Origin: Ehretia macrophylla
Taxonomy: Eukaryota; Streptophyta; Magnoliopsida; Boraginales; Ehretiaceae
DNA: 64,000 bases
Assembly: GCA_037974665.1 (NCBI GenBank)
Contig: CM075773.1
Coordinates: 17,908,146 to 17,972,145, forward strand
Direction of reading: 5' to 3'
The notes beneath the pieces are model-generated. The model saw only the letters and a program-made list of their open reading frames with translations, made no database searches and had not been told where the DNA came from. Position 1 is the stretch's first letter. Each line of letters opens with the position of its first letter. Positions 39,121 to 50,700 of the stretch are shown here, one piece after another. A program made the position numbers and the translations under genes.

Positions 39121-41960
39121 TGGGCCGCGTAACTCCTTACGGATCAAAAGTTATGGGCTCCGGAGCGACGGACACCTGGTCCCAAGCCCCACGACCTCGG
39201 TTTGCGGGCCCAGCCGCTACGTGAAGCGAAGTTGTCCTGCCCAAGCTGCCGTCGGATTCGGTAACAGAAATGTGACGGATTAGGTTGCCGGCCTTCCCGC
39301 GGCGCACGACGTACGATCCGGGACGGAAAAACAGTACAAAAGCAGAAAAGTGTCCCGAAACTGATTAAAACGTTCGATTTTGGGCTCCGAAAAAAGGCCC
39401 AGCGAAGCGGGCTTAGCTGCACCATCGTGGAGCTCTCGGAGAGCTTTCCAACGGTATGCTGTGGGCCGCGTAACTTCTTACGGATCAAAAGTTATGGGCT
39501 CCGGAGCGACGGACACCTGGTCCCAAGCCCCACGACCTCGGTTTGCGGGCCCAGCCGCTACGTGAAGCGAAGTTGTCTCGCCCAAGGTGCAGTCGGATTC
39601 GGTAACAGAAATGTGACGGATTAGGTTGCCGGCCTTCCCGCGGCGCACGACGTACGATCCGGGACGTAAAAACAGTACAAAAGCAGAAAAGTGTCCGGAA
39701 ACTGATGAAAACGTTCGATTTTGGGCTCCGAAAAAAGGCCCAGCGAAGCGGGCTTAGCTGCCCCGTCGTGGAGCTCTTGGAGAGCTTTCCAACGGTATGC
39801 TATGGGCCGCGTAACTCCTTACGGATCAAAAGTTATGGGCTCCGGAGCGACGGACACTTCGTCCCAAGCCCCACGACCTCGGTTTGCGGGCCCAGCCGCT
39901 ACGTGAAGCGAAGTTGTCTCGCCCAAGGTGCCATCGGATTCGGTAACAGAAATGTGACGGATTAGGTTGCCGGCCTTCCCGCGGCGCACGACGTACGATC
40001 CGGGACGTAAAAACAGTACAAAAGCAGAAAAGTGTCCGGAAACTGATGAAAACGTTCGATTTTGGGCTCTGAAAAAATACCCAGCGAAGCGGGCTTAGCT
40101 GCACCGTCGTGGAGCTCTCGGAGAGCTTTCCAACGGTATGCTGTGGGCCGCGTAACTCCTTACGGGTCAAAAGTTATGGGTTCCGGAGCGACGGAGACCT
40201 GGTCCCAAGCCCCACGACCTCGGTTTGCGGGCCCAGCCTCTACGTGAAGCGAAGTTGTCTCACCCAAGGTGCCATGGGATTCAGTAACAGAAAAGTGATG
40301 GATTAGGTTGCCGGCCTTCCCGTGGCGCACGACGTACTATCCGGGAAGGAAAAACAGACCAAAAGCCAAAAAGTGTCCGGAAACTGCTGAAAACGTTCAA
40401 TTTTGGGCTCTGAAAAAATACCCAGCGAAGCGGGCTTAGCTGCACCGTCGTGGAGCTCTCGGAGAGCTTTCCAACAGTATGCTGTGGGCCGCGTAACTCC
40501 TTACGGATCAAAAGTTATGGGTTCCGTAGCGACGGACACCTGGTCCCAAGCCCCACACCTTCGGTTTGCGGGCCCAGCCTCTACGTAAAGCGAAGTTGTC
40601 TCGCCCAAGGTGCCATGGGATTCGGTAACATAAATGTGATGGATTAGATTGCCGGCCTTCCCGCGGCGCACGACGTACGTTCCGGGACGTAAAAATAGTA
40701 CAAAAGTAAAAAAGTGTCCGAAAACTGATGAAAACGTTCGATTTTGGGCTCCGAAAAAAGGCCTAGCCAGTGGGGCTTGGCTGCCCCGTCGTAGAGCTCT
40801 TGGAGAGCTTTCCAACGGTATGCTGTGGGCCGCATAATTACTTACGGATCAAAAGTTATGGGCTCCGGAGCGACGGACACTTGGTCCCAAGCCCCACGAC
40901 CTCGGTTTGCGGGCCCAGCCGCTACGTGAAGCGAAGTTGTCTTGCCCAAGCTGCCGTCGGATTCGGTAACAGAAATGTGATGAATTAGGTTGCCGTCCTT
41001 CTCGCGGCGCACTACGTTCGATCCGGGACGAAAAAATAGTACAAAAGTGGAAAAGTGTCCGAAAACTGATGAAAACTTTAGATTTTGTGCTCTGCAAAAA
41101 GTCCTAGCGAAGCGGGCTTAGCTGCCCCATCGTAGCGCTCTCGGAGAGCTTTCCAACGGTATGCTGTGGGCCGCGAAACTCCTTGCGGATCAAAAGTTAT
41201 GGGCTCCGGAGCGACGGAGACCTGGTCCCAAGCACTGCGACCTCGGTTTGCGGGCCCAGCCTCTACGTGAAGCGAAGTTGTCCTGCCCAAGCTGCCGTCG
41301 GATTCGGTAACAGAAATGTGATGGATTAGGCTGCCGGCCTTCCCGCGGCGCACGACGTACGATCCGGGACGGAAAAACAGTACAAAAGCAGAAAAGTATC
41401 CGAAAACTGATGAAAACGTTCGATTTCGGGCTCTGGAAAAAGGCCCAGCGAAGCGGGCTTAGCTGCCCCGTCGTAGATCTCTTGGAGAGCTTTCCAACGG
41501 TATGCTGTGGGCCTCGTAACTCCTTACGGATAAAAAGTTATGGGCTCCGGAGCGACGGACACCTGGTCCCAAGCCCCACGACCTCGGTTTGCGGGCCCAG
41601 CCGCTACGTGAAGCGAAGTTGTCCTGCCCAAGCTGCCGTGGGATTAGGTAACAGAAATGTGATGGATTAGGCTGCCGGCCTTCCCGCGGCGCACGACGTA
41701 CGATCCGGGACGGAAAAACAGTACAAAATCAGAAAAGTATCCGGAAACTGATGAAAACGTTCGATTTTGGGCTCTGAAAAAAGGCCTAGCGAAGCGGGCT
41801 TAGCTGCCCCGTCGTAGAGCTCTCGGAGAGCTTTCCAACGGTATGCTGTGGGCCGCGTAACTCCTTACGGATCAAAAGTTATAGGCTCCAGAGCGACGGA
41901 GACCTGGTCCCAAGCCCCACTACCTCGGTTTGCGGGCCCAGCCGCTACGTGAAGCGAAGT

Positions 41961-44900
41961 TGTCTTGCCCAAGATGCCGTCGGATTCGGTAACAGAAATG
42001 TGATGGATTAGGTTGCCGGCCTTCCCGCGGCGCACGACGTACGATCCGGGACGGAAAAACAATACAAAAGCAGAAAAGTGTCCGGAAACTGATGAAAACG
42101 TTCGATTTTGGGCTCCGAAAAAATGCCAGGCGAAGCGGGCTTAGCTGCACCATCGTGGAGCTCTCGGAGAGCTTTCCAACGGTATGCTGTGGGCCGCGTA
42201 ACTCCTTACGGATCAAAAGTTATGGGCTCCGGAGCGACGGACACCTGGTCCCAAGCCCCACGACCTCGGTTTGCGGGCCCAGCCGCTACGTGAAGCGAAG
42301 TTGTCTCGCCCAAGGTGCCGTCGGATTCGGTAACATAAATGTGACGGATTAGGTTGCCGGCCTTCCCGCGGCGCACGACGTACGATCCGGGACGTAAAAC
42401 CAGTACAAAAGCAGAAAAGTGTCCGGAAACTGATGAAAACGTTCGATTTTGGGCTCCGAAAAAAGGCCCAGCGAAGCGGGCTTAGCTGCCCCGTCGTAGA
42501 TCTCTTGGAGAGCTTTCCAACGGTATGCTGTGGGCCTCGTAACTCCTTACGGATCAAGAGTTATTGGCTCTGGAGCGACGGAAACCTGGTCCCAAGCCGC
42601 GCGACCTCGGTTTGCGGGCCCAGCCTCTACGTGAAGCGAAGTTGTCTTGCCCAAGGTGCCGTGGGATTCGGTAACATAAATGTGACGGATTAGGTTGCCG
42701 GCCTTCCCGCGGCGCACGACATACGATCCGGGACGGAAAAACAGTACAAAAGCAGAAAAGTGTCCCGAAATTGATTAAAATGTTCGATTTTGGGCTCCGA
42801 AAAAAGGCCCAGCGAAGCGAGCTTAGCTGGCCCGTCGTAGAGCTCTCGGAGAGCTTTCCAACGGTATGCTGTGGGCCGCGTAACTCCTTACGGATCAAGA
42901 GTTATGGGCTCCGGAGCGACGGAGACCTGGTCCCAAGCCCCACGACCTCGATTTGCGGGCCCAGCCGCTACGTGAAGCGAAGTTGTCTTGCCCAAGCTGC
43001 CGTCGGATTCGGTAACAGAAATGTGAGGGATTAGGTTGCCGGCCTTCCCGCGGCGCACGACGTACGATCCGGGACGGAAAAACAGTACAAAAGTAGAAAT
43101 GTGTCAGGAAACTGATGAAAACGTTCGATTTTGGGCTCTGAAAAAATACCCAGCGAAGTGGGCTTAGCTGCACCGTCGTGGAGCTCTCGGAGAGCTTTCC
43201 AACGGTATGCTGTGGGCTGCGTAACTCCTTACGGATCAAAAGTTATGGGCTCCGGAGCGACGGACACCTGGTCCCAAGCCCCACGACCTAGGTTTGCGGG
43301 CCCAGCCGCTACGTGAAGCGAAGTTGTCTCGCCCAAGGTGCCGTCGGATTCGGTAACAGAAATGTGACGGATTAGGTTCCCGGCCTTCCCACGGCGCACG
43401 ACGTACGATCCGGGACGTAAAAATAGTACAAAAGCAGAAAAGTGTCCGGAAACTGATGAAAACGTTCGATTTTGGGCTCCGAAAAAAGGCCCAGTGAAGC
43501 GAGCTTAGCTGCCCCGTCGTAGATCTCTTGGAGAGCTTTCCAACGGTATGCTGTGGGCCTCGTAACTCCTTACGGATCAAAAGTTATGGGCTCCGGAGCG
43601 ACGGACACCTGGTCCCAAGCCCCACGACCTCGGTTTGCGGGCCCAGCCGCTACGTGAAGCGAAGTTGTCTCTCCCAAGGTGACGTCGGATTCGGTAACAG
43701 AAATGTGACGGATTAGGTTGCCGGCCTTCCCGCGGCGCACGACGTACGATCCGGGACGTAAAAACAGTACAAAAGCAGAAAAGTGTCCGGAAACTGATGA
43801 AAACGTTCGATTTTGGGCTCCGAAAAAAGGCCCAGCGAAGCGGGCTTAGCTGCCCCGTCGTAGATCTCTTGGAGAGCTTTCCAACGGTATGCTGTGGGCC
43901 TCGTAACTCCTTACGGATCAAAAGTTATGGGCTCCGGAGCGACGGACACCTGGTCCCAAGCCCCACGACCTCGGTTTGCGGGCCCAGCCGCTACGTGAAG
44001 CGAAGTTGTCTTGCCCAAGATGCCGTCGGATTCGGTAACAGAAATGTGATGGATTAGGTTGCCGGCCTTCCCGCGGCGCACGACGTACGATCCGGGACGG
44101 AAAAACAATACAAAAGCAGAAAAGTGTCCGGAAACTGATGAAAACGTTCGATTTTGGGCTCCGAAAAAATGCCAGGCGAAGCGGGCTTAGCTGCACCATC
44201 GTGGAGCTCTCGGAGAGCTTTCCAACGGTATGCTGTGGGCCGCGTAACTCCTTACGGATCAAAAGTTATGGGCTCCGGAGCGACGGACACCTGGTCCCAA
44301 GCCCCACGACCTCGGTTTGCGGGCCCAGCCGCTACGTGAAGCGAAGTTGTCTCGCCCAAGGTGCAGTCGGATTCGGTAACAGAAATGTGACGGATTAGGT
44401 TGCCGGCCTTCCCGCGGCGCACGACGTACGATCCGGGACGTAAAAACAGTACAAAAGCAGAAAAGTGTCCGGAAACTGATGAAAACGTTCGATTTTGGGC
44501 TCCGAAAAAAGGCCCAGCGAAGCGGGCTTAGCTGCCCCGTCGTGGAGCTCTTGGAGAGCTTTCCAACGGTATGCTATGGGCCGCGTAACTCCTTACGGAT
44601 CAAAAGTTATGGGCTCCGGAGCGACGGACACTTCGTCCCAAGCCCCACGACCTCGGTTTGCGGGCCCAGCCGCTACGTGAAGCGAAGTTGTCTCGCCCAA
44701 GGTGCCATCGGATTCGGTAACAGAAATGTGACGGATTAGGTTGCCGGCCTTCCCGCGGCGCACGACGTACGATCCGGGACGTAAAAACAGTACAAAAGCA
44801 GAAAAGTGTCCGGAAACTGATGAAAACGTTCGATTTTGGGCTCTGAAAAAATACCCAGCGAAGCGGGCTTAGCTGCACCGTCGTGGAGCTCTCGGAGAGC

Positions 44901-46281
44901 TTTCCAACGGTATGCTGTGGGCCGCGTAACTCCTTACGGATCAAAAGTTATGGGCTCCGGAGCGACGGACACCTGGTCCCAAGCCCCACGACCTCGGTTT
45001 GCGAGCCCAGCCGCTACGTGAAGCGAAGTTGTCTTGCCCAAGCTGCCGTCGGATTCGGTAACAGAAATGTGATGGATTAGGTTGCCGGCCTTCCCGCGGC
45101 GCACGACGTACGATCCGGGACGGAAAAACAGTACAAAAGCAGAAAAGTGTCCGGAAACTGATGAAAACGTTCGATTTTGGGCTCTGAAAAAATACCCAGC
45201 GAAGCGGGCTTAGCTGCACCGTCGTGGAGCTCTCGGAGAGCTTTCCAACAGTATGCTGTGGGCCGCGTAACTCCTTACGGATCAAAAGTTATGGGTTCCG
45301 TAGCGACGGACACCTGGTCCCAAGCCCCACGACCTCGGTTTGCGGGCCCAGCCGCTACGTGAAGCGAAGTTGTCTCGCCCAAGGTGCAGTCGGATTCGGT
45401 AACAGAAATGTGACGGATTAGGTTGCCGGCCTTCCCGCGGCGCACGACGTACGATCCGGGACGTAAAAACAGTACAAAAGCAGAAAAGTGTCCGGAAACT
45501 GATGAAAACGTTCGATTTTGGGCTCCGAAAAAAGGCCCAGCCAAGCGGGCTTGGCTGCCCCGTCGTAGAGCTCTTGGAGAGCTTTCCAACTGTATGCTGT
45601 GGGCCGCGTAACTACTTACGGATCAAAAGTTATGGGCTCCGGAGCGACGGACACTTGGTCCCAAGCCCCACGACCTCGGTTTGCGGGCCCAGCCGCTACG
45701 TGAAGCGAAGTTGTCTTGCCCAAGCTGCCGTCGGATTCGGTAACAGAAATGTGATGGATTAGGTTGCCGGCCTTCCCGCGGCGCACGACGTACGATCCGG
45801 GACGTAAAAACAGTACAAAAGCAGAAAAGTGTCCGGAAACTGATGAAAACGTTCGATTTTGGGCTCTGAAAAAATACCCAGCGAAGCGGGCTTAGCTGCC
45901 CCATCGTGGAGCTCTCGGAGAGCTTTCCAACGGTATGCTGTGGGCCGCGTAACTCCTTACGGATCAAAAGTTATGGGCTCCGGAGCGACGGACACTTGGT
46001 CCCAAGCCCCACGACCTCGGTTTGCGGGCCCAGCCGCTACGTGAAGCGAAGTTGTCCTGCCCAAGCTGCCGTCGGATTCGGTAACAGAAATGTGACGGAT
46101 TAGGTTGCCGGCCTTCCCGCGGCGCACGACGTACGATCCGGGACGAAAAAACAGTAAAAAAGCATAAAAGTGACAGGAAACAGATGAAAATGTTCGATTT
46201 TGAGTTCTGAAAAAAGACCCATCAAAGCGAGATTAGCTGCCCCGTCGTAGATCTCTTGGAGACCTTTCCAACGGTATGCTG
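41961..46281. repeat. 21-monomer segmental duplication, right copy
   Basis: Counterpart of 34,800-39,120 at +7,161 bp. The stretch 43.8-46.1 kb is almost identical to 36.6-38.9 kb. Part of the block near 46.24-46.79 kb repeats 43.85-44.40 kb after 2,387 bp (seven monomers). The same seven-monomer step links 37.07-37.79 kb to 39.46-40.18 kb. Confidence 0.75.
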
Positions 46282-47799
46282 TGGGCCTCGTAACTCCTTA
46301 CGGATAAAAAGTTATGGGCTCCGGAGCGACGGACACCTGGTCCCAAGCCCCACGACCTCGGTTTGCGGGCCCAGCCGCTACGTGAAGCGAAGTTGTCTTG
46401 CCCAAGATGCCGTCGGATTCGGTAACAGAAATGTGATGGATTAGGTTGCCGGCCTTCCCGCGGCGCACGACGTACGATCCGGGACGGAAAAACAATACAA
46501 AAGCAGAAAAGTGTCCGGAAACTGATGAAAACGTTCGATTTTGGGCTCCGAAAAAATGCCAGGCGAAGCGGGCTTAGCTGCACCATCGTGGAGCTCTCGG
46601 AGAGCTTTCCAACGGTATGCTGTGGGCCGCGTAACTCCTTACGGATCAAAAGTTATGGGCTCCGGAGCGACGGACACCTGGTCCCAAGCCCCACGACCTC
46701 GGTTTGCGGGCCCAGCCGCTACGTGAAGCGAAGTTGTCTCGCCCAAGGTGCCGTCGGATTCGGTAACATAAATGTGACGGATTAGGTTGCCGGCCTTCCC
46801 GCGGCGCACGACGTACGATCCGGGACGTAAAACCAGTACAAAAGCAGAAAAGTGTCCAAAAACTGATGAAAACGTTCGATTTTGGGCTCCGGAAAAAGGC
46901 CCTGCGAAGCGGGCTTAGCTGCCCCATCGTAGAGCTCTTGGAGAGCTTTCCAACGGTATGCTGTGGGGCGCGTAACTCTTTGCGGATCAAAAGTTATGGG
47001 GTCCGGAGCGACGGACACTTGGTCCCAAGCCCCACGACCTCGATTTGCGGGCCCAGCCGCTACGTGAAGCGAAGTTGTCTTGCCCAAGCTGCCGTCGGAT
47101 TCGGTAACAGAAATGTGAGGGATTAGGTTGCCGGCCTTCCCGCGGCGCACTGCGGACGATCCGGGACCAAAAAACAGGACAAAAGCAGAAAAGTGTCAGG
47201 AAACTGATGAAAACATTCGATTTTGGGCTCTGAAAAAATACCCAGCGAAGTGGGCTTAGCTGCACCGTCGTGGAGCTCTCGGAGAGCTTTCCAACGGTAT
47301 GCTGTGGGCTGCGTAACTCCTTACGGATCAAAAGTTATGGTCCCCGAAGCAACGGAGCCCTGGTCCCAAGCCCCACGACCTCGGTTTGCGGCCCCATCCC
47401 CTACGTGAAGCGAAGTTGTCTTGCCCAAGGTGCCGTCGGATTCGGTAACAGAAATGTGACGGATTAGGTTGCCGGCCTTCCCGCGGCGCACGACGTACGA
47501 TCCGGGACGTAAAAACAGTACAAAAGCAGAAAAGTGTCCGGAAACTGATGAAAACGTTCGATTTTGGGCTCCGAAAAAAGGCCCAGCGAAGCGGGCTTTG
47601 CTGCCCCGTCGTAGAGCTCTTGGAGAGCTTTCCAACGGTATGCTGTGGGCCTCGTAACTCCTTACGGATCAAAAGTTATGGGCTCCGGAGCGACGGACAC
47701 CTGGTCCCAAGCCCCACGACCTCGGTTTGCGGGCCCAGCCGCTACGTGAAGCGAAGTTGTCTTGTCCAAGGTGCCGTCGGATTCGGTAACAGAAATGTG

Positions 47800-50700
47800 A
47801 TGGATTAGGTTGCCGGACTTCCCGCGGCGCACGACGTACGATCCTGGACGAAAAAATAGTACAAAAGTAGAAAAGTGTCCGGAAACTAACGAAAACGTTC
47901 GATTTTGGGCTCCGAAAAAAGGCTCAGTGAAGCGGACTTGGCTTCCCCGTCGTAGATCTCTCGGAGAGCTTTCCAACGGTATGCTGTGGGCCGCGTAACT
48001 ACTTACGGATCAAAAGTTATGGGCTCCGGAGCGACGGAGACTTGGTCCCAAGCCCCACGACCTCGGTTTGCTGGCCTAGCCTCTACGTGAAGTAAAGTTG
48101 TCTCACCCAAGGTGCCGTGGGATTCGGTAACAGAAATGTGATGGATTAGGTTGTCGGCCTTCCCGCGGCGCACGACGTACGATCCATGACGGAAAAAAGT
48201 ACAAAGGCATAAAAGTGTCCTGAAATTGATGAAAATGTTCGATTTTGGGCTCTGAAAAAATACCCAGCAAAAGGGGCTTGGCTACCCCGTCGTAGAGCTC
48301 TCGGAGAGCTTTCCAACGGTATGCTGTGGGCCGCGTAACTCCTTACGGATCAAATGTTATGGGCTCCGGAGCGACGGACACCTGGTCCCAAGCCCCACGC
48401 CCCCGGTTTGCGGGTCCAGCCTCTACATGAAACGAATTTGTCTCGCCCAAGCTGCCGTCGGATTCGGTAACAGAAATGTGATGGATTAGGTTGCCGGCCT
48501 TCCCGCGGCGCACGACGTACGATCCGGGACCAAAAAACAGGACAAAAACAGAAAAGTGTCCAGAAACTGATGAAAACGTTCGATTTAGGGCTCTGAAAAA
48601 TTGCCCAGCGAAGCGGGCTTAGCTGCATCGTCGTGGAACTCTCGGAGAGCTTTCCAACGGTATGCTGTGGGCCGCGTAACTCCTTACGGTTCAAAAGTTA
48701 TGGGCTCCGGAGCGACGGAGACCTGGTCCCAAGCCCCACGCCCTCGGTTTGCGGGCCCAGCCGCTACGTGAAGCGAAGTTGTCTCGCCCAAGGTGCCGTG
48801 GGATTAAGTAACAGAAATGTGATGGATTAGGTTGCCGGCCTTCCCGCAGCGCACGACGCACGATTCGGGACGGAAAAACGTTACAAAAGAAGAAAAGTGT
48901 CCAGAAACTGATGAAAACGTTCGATTTCGGGCTCCGAAAAAAGGTCCAGCGAAGCGGGCTTAGCTGCCCCGTCGTAGAGCTCTTGGAGAGCTTTCCAATG
49001 GTATGTTGTGGGCCGCGTAACTCCTTACGGATCAAAAGTTATGTGCTCCGGAGCGACGGAGACCTGGTCCCAATCCCCACGACCTCGGTTTGCGGGCCCA
49101 ACCTCTACGTGAAGCGAAGTTGTCTCGCCCAAGGAGCCGTGGGATTCGGTAATAGAAATGTGATGGACTAGGCTGCCGGCCTTCCCGCGGCGCACGACGT
49201 ACAATACGGGATGGAAAAACAGTACAAAAGCAGAAAAGTGTCCGGAAACTGATGAAAACGTTCGATTTTGGGGTTCGAAAAAAGGCCCAGCTAAGCGGGC
49301 TTTGCTGCCCCGTCGTAGAGCTCTTGGAGAGCTTTCCAACGGTATGCTGTGGGCCTCGTAACTCCTTACGGATCAAAAGTTATGGGCTCCGGAGCGACGG
49401 AGACCTCGTCCCAAGCCGCGCGACCTCTGTTTACGGGCCCAGCCTCTACGTGAAGCGAAGTTGTCTCGCCCAAGGTGCCGTGGGATTCGGTAACAGAAAT
49501 GTGACGGATTAGGTTGCCGGCCTTCCCGCAGCGCACGACGTACGATCCGGGACGGAAAAACAGTACAAAAGCATAAAAGTGTACGGAAACTGATTAAAAC
49601 GTTCGATTTTGGGCTCCGAAAAAATGCCCAACGAAGCGAGCTTAGCTGCCCCGTCGTAGAGCTCTCGGAGAGCTTTCCAACGGTATGCTGTGGGCCGCGT
49701 AACTCCTTACGGATCAAGAGTTATGGGCTCCGGAGCGACGGAGGCCTAGTCCCAAGCCCCACGACCTCGGTTTGTGGGCCCAGCCGCTACGTGAAGCGAA
49801 GTTGTCTCGCCCAAGGTGCAGTCGGATTCGGCAACAGAAATGTGACGGATTAGGTTACCGGCCTTCTTGCGGCTCACGACGTACGATCCGGGACGAAAAA
49901 ACAGCACAAAAGCAGAAAAGTGTCCGGAAACTGATTAAAACGTCCGATTTTGGGCTCCGCAATAAGGCCCAGCAAAGCGGGATTAGCTGCCCCTTCGTAG
50001 AGCTCTCGGAGAGCTTTCCAACGGTATGCTGTGGGCCGCGTAACTCCTTACGGATCAAAAGTTATGGGCTCCGGAGCGACGGAGACTTGGTCCCAAGCCC
50101 CACGACCTCGGTTTGCGGGCCCAGCCGCTACGTGAAGCGAAGTTGTCTCGCCCAAGGTGCCGTTGGATTCGGTAACATAAATGTGATGGATTAGGCTGCC
50201 GGCCTTCCCGCGGTGCACGACGTACGATCCGGGACGGAAAAACATTACAAAAGCAGAAAAGTGTCCAAAAACTGACGAAAACGTTCAATTTTGGGCTCTG
50301 AAAAAGGCCCAGTGAAGCGGACTTAGCTGCCCCGTCGTAGAGCTCTTGGAGAGCTTTCCAACGGTATGCTGTGGGCCGCGTAACTCCTTACGGATCAAAA
50401 GTTATGGGCTCTGGAGCGACGGAGACCTGTTCCAAAGCCCCACGACCTCGGTTTGCAGGCCCAGCCTCTACGTGAAGCGAAGTTGTCACGCCCAAGGAGC
50501 CGTGGAATTCGGTAACAGAAATGTGATGGATTAGGCTGCCGGCCTTCCCGCGGCGCACGACGTACGATCCGGGACGGAAAAACAGTACAAAAGCAGAAAA
50601 GTGTCCGGAAACTGACCAAAACGTTCGATTTTGGGCTCAGAAAAAAGGCCCAGTGAAGCGGGCTTAGCTGCACCATCGTGGAGCTCTCGGAGAGCTTTCC

